This document shows positions 38,698 through 50,830 of a DNA stretch of 64,000 nucleotides, piece after piece. The stretch comes from Irpex lacteus (lineage: Eukaryota > Basidiomycota > Agaricomycetes > Polyporales > Irpicaceae): the NCBI GenBank assembly GCA_001986395.2, contig MQVO02000019.1:248001-312000 (forward strand). The letters are read 5' to 3'. Position 1 is the stretch's first letter. Each line of letters opens with the position of its first letter. The notes beneath the pieces were generated by a model, which was not told where the DNA came from, searched no databases, and saw only the letters and a list, made by a program, of their open reading frames with translations. A program made the translations under genes and the position numbers.

Positions 38698-39590
38698 CAG
38701 TAGCGGCAAAAAATATCGCAACACCCATATATGGAAGGTGCACTTTGAACTCTTCTGTGATGCATTCAAGCGGCACCGGGTCTCTATAAATCACCAAAAT
38801 ATTCAACGTGAAAGTAGTCAATGTGTAGTATATGCATGCATAAATTAACCCTCTATTGAACCGTGATCTACCGGGATGTTTGCCAAGAACCAGAGCTACC
38901 ACTTTCCGTGAAACAGCATAGATATGACACTTTAATTACTGCGAGGATCCACAGCTTCAGGTGCGATAGTATCTAAAGACCATACTTGACATGGGAATAG
39001 TATCTCCACAAAGTCTTGATGGCAATTCGGTGTGTTAAGCCGGCTGCTATATTCTCTGGTGATTGGCCCGTAAAATGCATGGCCTCCAAAAATTGTGTAT
39101 TGAAGTGCATATCCCAAGTAGCTATTATACTATCTATATAATAGCTGTAGCAGTTTGTGTTGATGGTCATACATTTGATTCGTCTTAGCTGTGAATTTCG
39201 ATAGGCTTGTGATTGTTGGCGCTATCGAGACATCACATTTCGCAGCTGTGTCCCAAGCCGACTGCATCACCAAATGGCTCACAAATACCTTGCATATATT
39301 AAAGATTGTCTTGACATTGTATTACAATTGAATCCAATATGCCTTGCAATATCTGGAGCGTTGTATACATTATGTTTCATGAAAAGTAGTAGTTTGACCT
39401 ATTCTCATATATCCTGGTAGATCATTGTTCAATATGTGAAGTGTTTATGTGTGCATGTACTATACATCGACTGCTTTCATCACGAATATTTTGGTGATTT
39501 ATGGAGAGCCAATGCTTCCTGAATGCACGACAGAAGAGTTACAGGTGCACCTTCCATATATGGGTGTTGCAATATTTTTTGCCGCTACTG
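38698..39590. mobile_element. 893-bp Tc1/mariner-type MITE
   Basis: Both ends start CAGTAGCGGCAAAAAATAT, and the inverted repeat continues through GCAACACCCATATATGGAAG with one mismatch. It then continues with lower identity to about 110 bases (GATTTATAGAGAC versus GATTTATGGAGAG-type). TA flanks each side (38696-38697 and 39591-39592). CAGT termini with a TA target duplication are the hallmark of Tc1/mariner elements. The interior has no transposase, so it must be mobilised in trans. Confidence 0.85.
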
Positions 39591-39663
39591 TATATCAGTG
39601 AGAAACTCGTGTGGCGCGCCGAATACTAGTAGGAAGCGCACGGTGTCCGGCCACATGACACTA

Positions 39664-42600
39664 TTATGGGTAATCTTGACGGAGTAGGCTCGTTGACTCC
39701 AAAATGGCGTCCTTGATAGGTCTTATATCGCGGTTATCCGTGATGCGTCCAGAGGAGGCGGTGTGATGCACGGCTGTGTCCAGTGGCCTCGCTTTTATGG
39801 CATTGATTGCTCGGCGGACCCTCCAGCATGTGCTCACCGCAGTGTTAGGGACATGTGGAGCGATACTTTCAAGCAACTTATCGGGAAAGACAGTACTTTC
39901 CTCCCGCCAGTTACTGTGCCATAACGTATAGGCTTCCTCGTCCCCATCTTGTGTTATAGACCACGACTGCCCCTCACCTTCCGTCCAGCACATCATGGTG
40001 AACATATGGTCGGCCACCAGCGCTTTATCTTCGTTTAGAGATGTTGGAAGCTCGTCGGTTGACGCGTCGATTCGGTCCAAAAGTGGATTGAAGAGGGTAA
40101 GCCACTTCTTGCGAGGTGGTTGGACGACAACGAGGAATCTAGCTATACCAGTGGCGAAGTAGCAGAGCTTAAAAGCATCGGTACTCGACAGTGGACTAAT
40201 AGCATCGGTCAGTTTCTCCAAGACGGCTGTAGTGTAATTGTCCAGCCGGGCAGTCCAATCTACAATCAAACGTGTGATCAGTCCTCTATAGAAGTCGGAG
40301 CACCTGCGATACATACCATATGCGCGCATATCAATTCCATAGGTTGGATCAGGGTCAGTGGCCAGCCGATCTAGGAAGCGTCGCGTAAAGACGTGTATCC
40401 AACTTAAGGGAGCTTTCAATAACGCATCAACAAATATGAGCGCAAGGTCCTGTCTAGCAAGTAGTGCGCTCAGAGTATAGTCGCACGCGTTTGCATCGAG
40501 AGCATCACAAATTTGGTTTGCCGAGTGTGCTAGCCGCAGTATAGCCCTAAGGACAGTATGAAGATCGAAATCTTCACCAACAAAGGTACCTTGTTCTTTA
40601 CGAAGGATACTTGCGGTGCCATTCAGAAGGAAACCGACGAAGCTCCGTTTCGTGCTGGGGGAGAGATGATCCAACGGCCAATCGTCCACTTGTGAACGAT
40701 CAGAGCAAGTGACAAGACACATGCCATGGCCGTCAACTCCGCCGTGCTGCTCAATTGCAGTGCAGATCATATCCAGTAGAGAATTTGTTCCAACATCAAG
40801 GTGACCCCATAGCTTTCCCAGCCCCCGTAGCAGCAACCTCGGCTTATCTTCTGGAAACTGTACACCTCGATTGTGGATATCGTCTTCAATAGTAGTTGCG
40901 TCGATAGCCCAGCGTAGCAGGGTTCGCATTTCCATCCAACCCAGTCCGCGAAAATGAGGTCCCCTGAGAAGGTACAGGCCATCCTCAGGAAGCGGACAAT
41001 CACATAGACAAAGCATGATCATGCACATCAGGATCGCCCTGTACGCTTCGTGGTTTATGGACCATGCGCTCACGACGATAGGCCCATAGTCGAATCTAGT
41101 GTTGGTAGCATAGTGGGAAATAACAGTGCAGAGAGCGTTTCGAGCCTGCTTGGAAACGAGCCGCAGATCCAGAGTTGGTAATGGGAAACGATTGGTCCAC
41201 TCCCGATCACGCACATAAAGCGCATTGTTGACGTGAGCGGAAACGGAATGCCCCCTGTTCTCTAATATCGTCCTGAGAAACGCTTCAAATTGTTTGGGCC
41301 GACACTGAACGTGGTCCATCGCCTCCGCAATCGCCGTCCCCAGCAATTCGTCATCAGACTGGATGGAGTCCACGGTGCCCAGAATCTCTATGTCTTTCTC
41401 CGTATGTCTAATCACCCGCATTTCGTCTTGATCTGTAAGGAACGTGGAAAGTCTCTCGAGGAGTTCTTTGGTCCTAGCAAGAAATGCCTCCTTTGGACGA
41501 TGTAAGGGTAAGCTGGAGCCTGAGCGGGTAAGAGTAGTCTGATAAGACTCGAGGATGTTTCTCGCTGAGCGTCCAATGAATCGGTGAAGGGATTGAACCC
41601 CGGCGCGCAACAATGCTGTGCGATACGGGCATTGCGGGCAGAATAGTGGTAAGAGTGTCACGGTGGAGAAGCAGAACGTCCATCCTAGGACTAGGGGGAG
41701 AGTAGTGTACTCGACGCTGGAGTGCACAGAAGCGGTGAAGTAGCACAATCCTGCAAAGAAGAGTGCAAGAGCCAGCTGCAGCAATAGTGGCAAAACCGCA
41801 GCAATTTCGAAAACTTTCCATTGCGCGAGCTGCGGATAGCGTAAGTGACGGACCCGAAGTCGAGCCTGGTGTGAGGGATTCTCCGCCGCTAGAAATTCGC
41901 GAAGCCATTGCTTAACGAGTATACCGAATGAGGCAGTAATGAGACTGAAAATAAGGCTCGCAAACCAGAGCACATTAACCCGTATATCCGCCGCAGATAC
42001 TTGGAATGTCTCCACAACGAAAGGCGGAGCAGTACTGTTGAGCACTCCTGCTTGTAAACTATAGCTGGAGGTCTGCATCACGAGCTGACGTATGGCGGCG
42101 AGGGTCTGTGCTGCGGGGTCCTCAAGAAGGTTTCTGTATGACTCTATTAAAAACGCTGTCAACACCGCAGAAAAGAGACCAGCCTTAAGGGAGACCGGTT
42201 AGTGAGTGGACTGAACAGAAGGCTGATAGACATACAAATACAAGCAACGTATCTACATCTTCTTTGCAGTCTTTCACCCTCTCTTCGTCAAAGTTTCGAA
42301 CTGCATGCGCCATAGCGGTCCAACCGGTCGGCTGCCCAGACAGTACCAACTTCGTTTTTCTCTCGGGTATGTCACGGTGCCTAGGAGGGCCATACTGGTC
42401 ATCCGTACAGACCGTACCACTGTTCCCTATAATCATCGCCACTCATAAGTATCCGTCAAATGCACACTAGCATGCTAGCAGCCAGTATCTGTTAGTGAAC
42501 ATACTTTGAAAATCGCGAGTTCTGACTTGCGATGTCTCTGTCGATAACATCGTTTCTACTACTCCTTCAACATGCATAAAGGGTGATGCGCTTTGGTGTG

Positions 42601-42676
42601 AGTCCCCCGATCTTCCTGCTCCATAGGATACACTCGCCACAACGTGTGAATCATCGTTAATGACAGTACCTTGCAT
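39664..42676 (-). CDS. DUF6535 membrane protein, copy A (intact)
   Basis: Basidiomycete DUF6535-family protein of unknown function. Exon 1 starts MQGTVINDD at 42676. Exon 2 carries GWTAMAHAVRNFDEERVKDC and DTLLVF. After the intron (donor GTATGT) follow AGLFSAVLTAFLIESYRNL and the helices ASLIFSLITASFGILV, VLPLLLQLALALFFAGLCYF and LPLVLGWTFCFSTVTLLPLF, making about four N-terminal membrane segments. VDSIQSDDELLGTAIAEAMD and about 550 further mostly helical residues come next. The intron 40260-40316 (57 bases, GTATGT to GTAG) is in frame and stop-free, so the same reading frame runs through it; copies B and D show it is normally spliced, joining YD to DWTARLDN-type sequence. First of four minus-strand copies. 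Confidence 0.8.
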
Positions 42677-44459
42677 ATCAGGATTCCTCAACAAGTGCGA
42701 TACGTCGAATGCACTCGGCCACAGCTGAGCTAACGTTAAGCGAACTTGGTCAGATAAAAGTAGGAAGGTTGGAGTGGAAGTCTTCGATCCAGCAAGCGGT
42801 ATGGATGCACGGAGAGTATTGGTTCGTCATGGTCGAGATTGTGAGATATGCCAGTGGTTGAACCAGTGCGTAATCGGCCAGGACCCCTGGCAGGGCTATA
42901 ATCCAACCCTGTCACCCGCCACCAGCCAGCGCGACGAATGAGTGTTGTGTTGTGCTGTGCTGTGCTGCTTGTACACAATAAAATAATGCATATCTACAAG
43001 AGTGGTTTAAAGTGTAATAATAAAAACCTGAAGGATCTCGATGGAACATGTATGCGTCACGTGCTGTGAATACTTACTGTGACAGACCAGGCTACTAAGA
43101 ATCCGCTAAAGATACAATGACGGGATCATAAAAGTATACATTTAGCGAGAATAAGCTTGTTCTGAACAGAAGCTCGATCCTAGGGTTGCATCAATCTTGT
43201 TACATCCGTCGAACACAAATATTCGTGTGCCATTTCACGAACCATACGGACGGCTCTTGCCAGACTAGTTCTGTCACAATGAGCTCGTGCGGTACGGCGT
43301 CCATGCTGCAAGACTTCGGACCCGAATCACGATGAAACTCATGCTGATTGACTATTGAGATGACCGCTACTCACGCCTTTCATGTGGTATCCGAAAATGG
43401 TTGCAATGTATCTGCAAGCACATCGACAAAGCTCGCCTAAGGTAGTGTATTTTGTCACAAACAGAGGACACGAAGCTCGTGATAATGCAGCTGTGCCCTT
43501 CGTATCCTATGTGCTAGGGTCAGAGTATAGCTAAGTGTGGTTACATATCATACTCACTTCTGTTGTGAAATGAACCGTACCTTCATGGTACATCAGAGCG
43601 GAGGGAATAGCCATATGCGCATGATCCATAATATTAATGTGACCCACGGCCTGACAATGTTCGCTGTATAGCATGTCAGCTACACGAACCCCCGGAACGC
43701 CATAGCAATAGAACCTTATAGATTCGAATCGCTGTAGAGCATATCCTACTGAGTGATCTCTTTGTTTCTCTTCTTGAGGATGGCGAATGTAACGTAGTGT
43801 GTGATATGGTGTCGCGGTCGAATGTGAGTTGGAGCTGGTCTTGAGGCCGAAGGCCGTAGGCAAGCGACGAGAAAACATATAGAGAAGTGCCAGAATGCTG
43901 ATGTGAAGGATTACAGTCATGGAGGGGAGCTTTTATACCATCACCATCTCCAGGATTTCAGACCTGGACGGCCCCTACCGTGCATCGAGAATGGCGATCT
44001 CCCTGCGTAGGGTATCCCGGAAGATTGCGCAGCAGAGGAAATTGGTTCCTGTGTTTCTATTCAGCAAGACAATGACTTAAGATGCGAAGGGGTATAGGAG
44101 AGCGCAAGAGGTTGCCAATACTAACGCAACCCCCACCCACCATCGTACTCTCTTAACACTCCCTCTGCAACGGGGTGCAATTCGTCATAGTTCGGTTCGC
44201 CCCGAGGCTAGATAGAAGCTTGCGACATATGCTAGCAAACAAAGCCGCAGCCATCTACATAGCTAAAGTCGTTCGGGATGTAGCGGCGGTCAACCTCTTG
44301 AAGCCGGCATTTTCCGTTCAAGACCTAAGTATGACTCGTATCGTTAGAAAGACTCCATGTGTTGTTGTGTATGTAAAAACATTCCTTGTAGTGTCATTGA
44401 AATTGACTTTGAATCGTGAGTCAGGTAGTGCGTGAGATGAAAGTGAGCTTCAAGGATTG
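42677..44459. other. Intergenic region upstream of DUF6535-A
   Basis: Contains a short CTGTG-type direct repeat (GTGTTGTGTTGTGCTGTGCT area, about 42941-42966) and one possible small gene (43558-43920, listed separately). Nothing else recognised. Confidence 0.4.
43558..43920 (-). CDS. Possible small secreted or membrane protein exon
   Basis: An open frame starts MTVILHISILALLYMFSRR, which resembles a signal peptide or anchor, and includes RFYCYGVPGVRVADMLYSE. It ends at a good donor (GAA then GTGAGTATG). An open stretch after an ACATAG acceptor (about 43520-43380) could be the next exon. No family recognised; it could equally be a chance frame. Confidence 0.25.
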
Positions 44460-44770
44460 AGACGCCCAGCGCCGAGCGTTGGCTGGCCCACTTCCCAAAG
44501 GGGAAGTTATACAGTAATCGGGCTTCGGAGTTGCCCGAGCCATCACGTCATGGCACTGGCACTGGCATGACAACTACATAATGACCCGACTGTTTGTCCC
44601 CACTCCTCCTCCCGACCTGCACCACTAGTACTCTCCTAGACACGCGGTTTCCCATCGCGTAAGGAGCATTCCAATCGGCTACATCTCTGCGGTCGACGCG
44701 ATTCGTCATGCGTTAGGCAGCGTGTGCGTGAAGTCACACCCTGTGGTGAATCCGCTCGAGTCTGCGGATA
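44460..44770. repeat. Segmental repeat, unit 1 (paired with 52620-52880)
   Basis: Shares CTTCCCAAAGGGGAAGT (44491 onward) with CTTCCCAAAGAGGAAGT at about 52649. It also shares GCGGTCGACGCGATTCGTCA with GCGGTCGACGCGACTTGTCA, followed by a matching CGTGT and AAGTCACAC. The two blocks lie in the same order upstream of successive lectin/DUF6535 modules, so they mark the edge of a duplicated unit of about 8 kb. Confidence 0.55.
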
Positions 44771-46015
44771 TGAGAGAAAGCGCGCACCACAGCAGCATTA
44801 TATTTCACCTATTTCAGAGACTTCTCGCGTTTTCTGAGGTATCATGACTCCCGGATGACCACAAAGGACGACATCGAGTCCGTCGGGACCGTCGAGTCTC
44901 GGGATCCACTGGCCAGGTAGGGAACTTGAGCTTGCATACCAAAAGCGACAGCATATCAGTGACAGGACAAGCATATTCTCTACCTTGACATCCGTCATGG
45001 TATTCTGTGTAGAGCTGTAGTCGTGGTATAATGATCGATTGGTCCGCTGACAGTACCTAGCGAGTTTATCTACTACATAAACTCAGTAGTTCTCTATGTG
45101 GACGGCATAAGTACTGTATACGTACAGATTCATGACAAGCGACTAAGTCGAGCGAATCGTTAAGTGCTTCAAGCTCATGCATGAAGGTATTGACTCGGAT
45201 TTCCACTGGCAGTTACTAACGATCACAAGCCCCGTGCCGATGGCTATCACTAGATTGAGTCGGCGACTCGGCTCTCCCCGGTTCTTGCAGCGACTCGGAG
45301 TTGGGTTCACGATCGTCCAACTGGTCTTCCGTGACTGAGGAACACTGTATGACATTTTGTATCGTGGAGCGAGGCAAAATAAATAGTAAGTGCTTGTCAA
45401 CATTGATGTGTCGACGGCATGGCAAACTAACAATAGATTCGTAGATCCGTTTTGATTTGAATGTTAATGCACGAACCTCGCATACGCGCGTATACGAGCT
45501 CGTAAATTATTTCGAAGATCAATGGACTTATTATAAGACACTTCCAACATTCACCAGTACGAACATATGCTGAACGTACTACAAGGAGCCTTCAAGCATC
45601 ATTAAACGTATGTCTTCCACGCCTCGGGCTTTGACGTCTACTGAGTCACCCTAGATATCTACGAAGCAACCTATATCTTCTGAGCACTTCGTGTGAGTCG
45701 CTATCGTTATCTGATACCATATGGTTAGTCTACCTCTAAACTAGGTCTCGTGGACAATGTTCCCTGCTGCATCTCGAAGACCCTTTCCAGGTTGTTTAGG
45801 CGCTTACCACGCCTTCTTACCATTCCAATCAAATCCCTGGTCATTTGCCGAGTTCTGCAGACTTTCAGTTCAACCAGTGACCAACACAATGCGCACACAA
45901 CCAAGATTGCGTGTACATATATAAGAGTCCAGGATACCGTGCCTCTATCCAACCGCGATTCCCTCACAAAGTGTTTTCCCGCAAAGGGTCGAATCGCTAG
46001 GAACATTCTACCACC

Positions 46016-47586
46016 ATGCCTAACACTGTACGTTCAGCTTATGCATTTACGGTTATCTGAATAGACGCTGAATATGTGCACTGCAGGGCCCACTGACTAT
46101 CGCAGCGGCAGTCGACGACTCCGGCGTACGACTGTATACGAAATTGGCGGACGGCACCGTCGTGGTAGAACACAACCCCACGACACAGAGGCAAATCGAA
46201 GTTGCTCAACGCAGCGAGGACAAATGTGAGTCTGCTGTCGTACAGACTTAATGCAACCCTTCTCATGATGATTATGTTATAGCTACCATGCAAGAAGTAA
46301 GGCCATGGTCTCGTCGTGAGTCTTCGTTCATCCGTCCTTCGTGGTGTTCGAGTTTCATGTCTTATAGAGCCCGGAAACTATAAATGCGATCCATCCAGCG
46401 CGTTGTGCACATACACGGTCAGTCCCTCACTCACTCCACTTATATTACACTTCCTTACTGAGCACTCCAATAACAGTGGGGTGGAAATGTAGCTGTATTC
46501 CATGAGAGCAATGGTCAGCTTTATTACTGGCTCGATGACAGAGCGGTCGGCAAAAATAGCAAGGCATCCGAAGAAACCCTGATCGACATCCCCGCCCCAT
46601 GCGACTCCAAGAGGCAATGCATGCACGGTACTCAAATCGCAGTCACCGGCGACGACAAAGCTGGCGAGATCACACTGTTCTATCAGGATAAAGAAGGCTA
46701 CCTCTGCTATCGGTAAGTGGTTTATATAGATGTTCACTATCAGACTAACACGAGCGGTCGATCAGAGTCGCGAAATCGATGGTTTGGGACGAACCTGTCG
46801 TAATGGGTAAGGCCGTCAATGGTACCGGGATCGCTGCAGTCAGCTGGAGTGGTGCGTTCACGTCAAATTCCAAGATATCATCGACATACTGACCTACGAG
46901 AGTATGTCGCAGGTAATAAGCAGATCCGCGTTTATTACCAAGACGAACACTTTAACATTCTTGAGCGGGCATATTCCAAGGATACCTGGTGCGTGTGCAT
47001 ATATCTCCACTGCTACTCCGGGGTGGTCCCCGCTGATAGCGTTGCGTTCTATAGGAACACAAACGGAATGGGAATGGCAACTGCTAATGGACTCACTACC
47101 ATCAGTGCCGTCCACTGGTTTGGAGACGAGACTGGTCAGACCGAGCTCAGGTAGGTTTTACATAGCTCGTAGGTACAGTGGCGAAAGCTGACGTGAACGG
47201 GGTTCAGGGTCTACTTTCAGCTCGGACAGTCAGGCATACAAGAGAGGTGCTGGAGTGCCGGACAGGGTTGGCATGGGTCTGTCACGAACTTCACATATCT
47301 CAACAAGATGCAAGCTGATCTGCCTACTGTAGGAGCATTATTTTATACGATGCCTTCGTAGCGGACTTCAACGTCCTCGTTTTCCGTAGGGGAGATCCGT
47401 CTAAGCCTGTCCTCAACGTCTGGATTGCATCGAAGGATGGGCGTGTACGTCTATACAATTTGCCAGGAACATACACATTCTGAGGATGATTTATTACAGG
47501 TGCTCCTTCGACGAGCGTATAACCGACCGAATGGATGGATTCCAGCTAGCGGTCATGCACTTCCGCTTACTGATTACGACGAGTAG
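46016..47586 (+). CDS. Fungal fucose-specific lectin, AAL-type beta-propeller
   Basis: Predicted cytosolic or secreted L-fucose-binding lectin with the six-bladed fold of Aleuria aurantia lectin. Exon 1 is MPNT (46016-46027). Exon 2 starts GPLTIAAAVDDSGVRLYT at 46087. Blade repeats follow: YTWGGNVAVFHESNGQLYYW, ITLFYQDKEGYLCYR, IRVYYQDEHFNILERAYS and RVYFQLGQSGIQERCW with GQGWHGS. The last blade has LNVWIASKDGR joined by splicing to VLLRRAYNRPNGWIPA, ending PLTDYDE and stop at 47584-47586. No signal peptide, as for AAL. The join near 46310-46370 is uncertain because no phase-matching donor is obvious. It converges on DUF6535-B with a 300-bp gap. Related decayed copies lie at 53936-54562 and 60070-60490. 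Confidence 0.75.
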
Positions 47587-47893
47587 GCAGTGTTTGCATT
47601 GACATGTCGGTCTACCTTGCCCTACGAGGCTTGGCATCGTCTACCCGGCCTGGACGTATTTGTTATCAACATTGTAACCTCCTGACATGACATGTACTAG
47701 TATTCTATATATCTATCCCGTCTTGCGCTAAACCGTCATGGTTTGAACATCGCTTGTCCTGACGTTGTTCTTGTCCAGGCACGAACCGTCTGGTTCTAAA
47801 GTAGGATTGTCGATAGGCCCCGCTGCCAGAGGTTGAACGGACTGGTAAATGAAAGCAGTCACTATCTATGTTACATGGAGAGAGGCAACAATA

Positions 47894-50830
47894 TCATACC
47901 TTCTCTCTCGTCTCCACCTGCATTACTTCAAGCGCTCGACGGACTGCCCAAGGTCTGAACGTCCGCGCCTTCGGAGAATACGGTACAATACTCTCGAATA
48001 GTCTATCAGGAAAGATACTATCTTCCTCCCTCTGACTATGCACCCAATCTCTGTAGACCTTTTCATCTCCATCCGTTGTAAAAGTCCAGGCTCGACTGTC
48101 TGCTTCTGCCCAGTACATCATGTCAAGCATACGATCGGCCACAGCAGCTTTGTCTTCATCTAGGAGCGTCTTGTTTTCCTCCATCGGGTCATCAATACGA
48201 TCTAGGAGAGCGTCGAAGAGATAGGCCCATTTTTCTCGCGGTGGCTGCACAATAAAGAGGAACCGGGCTATGCTCGAACTAACGTAACATATCTTGAAGG
48301 CATCGACGTTAGAGACGCGTACACCGGTTTTTGATTCGGAAAGTCTGGTCAAAACAGCGGCGGTTAGATTGTCTAGTCGAGCATCCCAGTCTGAATACAG
48401 CTTCAATGGTCAAATGTGTGTGAATAGGATAAAGGGCGACATACCTAATGCGTACATGTCAATGCCGTAGGTTGGAAGTGTATGAGTGGTCAACCGATCC
48501 AAGAACCGTCCCGTGAAGAGGCGCAGCCAGCTCATAGGAGCCTGCAGCAACGCATCTACGAGGACAAGAGCGAGGTCTTTTCGAGCGAGCAGTGCACTCA
48601 AGACAAAGTCAAAAGAGTGTTGGACGTGAGACAGGCATGGACACCACTGTCCTGAGTAGGAAAGCCGAAGAATGCCTCTTAAGACGGCCGAGATGTTGAA
48701 GTTGACACCTACAAAGGTCCCGTGTTCCCTACGCAGGATACTTGCAGCGCCGTGAACAAGTAGGCCCATTAGAGTCACGCTGGCCATTGGCGTCAGATGA
48801 TCCAGCTGCCAGTCGTCTACATTAGAAGTTTGACCGGGTAAATAAGGAATTACATCGTTGTTGATCCCCCCGTACTGTTTGATCGTGGATACCACAATAC
48901 CCAGCAGTTGTTTTGTCCCGGCATCGAAGTGATCCCAGAGCTTGCCTAGTCCTTCCAGCAACAGTATTGGTTTGTCTTCAGAGATATTGCGCCCTGTCTC
49001 AAGGGAGTCATATTTCACGACAGATGTGTGAAGGGCTTTGCGTATCAGCGCGTACATACCACTGGAACCGTTGAAGTGGAAATTGGACCCGATGATATAG
49101 AGACCATCCTTGGGACAGGGACAGTCGGAAACAGCTAGCATGATCATGCACATTAGCACTGTCCGGTACGCCGACTGGTCAGTATTCCACACGTGCGGAC
49201 CAAAGGGACCACGGTTAAGACGGACATTGGTAGCATAGTGGGAGATGACATTGCAAATAGCGTTTCGAGTCGGCCTCGAGACAAGCCGCAGATCCAGGAG
49301 AGGTACAGGGAATGGGTAGATAGACATCGGACCTCGTGGCTGAAGAACACCGGCTATAGGAGCCAAGGGGTAACCCCGATTTTCTAACACGGTCCTCAAG
49401 AATGTTTTAAACTGTTCAGGCTGACAGTTGAGATAGTCCAATGCCTCGGCTATCGCAGTACCAAGTAGCTCGTCGTCTGATTGGATGGAGTCCACGGTAC
49501 CGAGGATCTCTACATCTTTATCGGCGCGTCTCATGACCCGTATTTCATCGTTGTCTCCGAGGAAGACAGACAATCTCTTGGAGAGGCGCACTACTCCGGC
49601 AAGCAGCCTCTCTTTGAGTCGATAAGAAGGCGGTACCGTGACTGACTGAGAAATAGTAGTGTGGTAGGAAGTAGCGACAGTCTTCGCGATGTTACCAATC
49701 CACCGATGAACCGTCCGCACCCCAGCTTTCAGCAAGGCTGTTCGATAAGGGCATTGCGGGCAGAACAGTGGCAAGATGGTCACCGTGGAGAAGCAAAACG
49801 TCCACCCGATAACCAGGGGCAGTGTAGTGTACTTGACACTCGGTGGACAGAAGCGGTGAAATAACATAGGCCAACGAAGAATAGAGCGAGCGCGAGCTGG
49901 AGAAGCAATGGTAGTATGGCGGCGATCTCGAACACCTTCCAGTGTGATAGTTGAGGATAACGTAGATGACGAACGCGAAGGCGAGCTTGAGGCGAGGGAT
50001 TCTCAGCAGCTAGAAATTCGCGGAGCCACTGCTTGACGAGAATTCCAAAAGACGCAGTGATGAGACTGAACATCAGGCTCGCAAACCAAAGGACGTTGAC
50101 CCGAATATCGATAGACGATGCCTGAAATGCTTCCACAATGAGAGGCGGGGCGCTACTGTTTAGCATTCCTGCCTTGAGGGTATAGCCGGATGTTTGCGCA
50201 ACAAGCTGGCGGATAGCGGCGAGGGTCTGAGTAGCCGGATCCTCGACAAGGTTACTGTAGGACTCGATTAGGAATGCCGTTAACACTGCAGAGAAAAGGC
50301 CAGCCTTGCGAGAGGCCATTCAACATCGGTAACTGTGCGCGGATCGCCATCCAAACTGGATCACGTACGAATACGAGCAACGTATCCACATCCTCTTTAC
50401 ATTCTTTCACCTTTTCCTCGTCGAAGTTTCTAACCGCATTTGCCATAGCGGTCCAACCAGTGGGCAGACCTGCTAGTACCAGCTGGGTGTTCTTTTCTAA
50501 TCGGTGCAGATGTTTACACGTGTCAGATTGAATAGATTGCATGGTCGTCCCCGGCATGATATATCAGATTAGTCGTCATTGCAAGCTAAGTCTCTGAGTA
50601 CACTGACTGAACCCACCTTGCATGTCGCGATTTTTTCCTTTCAATTTCCCCGCTAAGGGTGACTTGTCCCTCTGTCGTCCCGCTTGGACAAAATGTGCAC
50701 GTAGGAGCCCTCGACGAGGCTTATTCCTGCCAGTTCTCTTGGACTTGCTCGCAACACTTGACGATTCCGAAGCTTCACTAGCTTCCCTGTCGGCAGAATC
50801 TGATAATGGATATGGCTTATTGGATTGCAT
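47894..50830 (-). pseudogene. DUF6535 membrane protein, copy B (one frameshift)
   Basis: Same four-exon plan as copies A and D. Exon 1 starts MQSNKPYPLSDSADREASE (50830). Exon 2 carries GWTAMANAVRNFDEEKVKEC and DTLLVF. The long exon 3 has AGLFSAVLTAFLIESYSNL, the three further helices and VDSIQSDDELLGTAIAEAL. Exon 4 (48406-47894) begins after an intron with DWDARLDN. One base is missing near 49840-49844 relative to copy A (between FTASVH and YTTLPLVIGW), shifting the frame by -1 between membrane helices 3 and 4. The rest is open, so the break is recent, or a sequencing error. Confidence 0.75.

Noticed and set aside
39664..42165. DUF6535-A as a single-exon 833-residue protein
   Set aside because: The conserved N-terminal exons (DTLLVF joined to AGLFSAVLTAFL) lie upstream, and copies B and D show that 40260-40316 is an intron.
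44175..44435. 86-codon plus-strand frame near the segmental repeat
   Set aside because: Low-quality composition with no domain, signal peptide or splice evidence.
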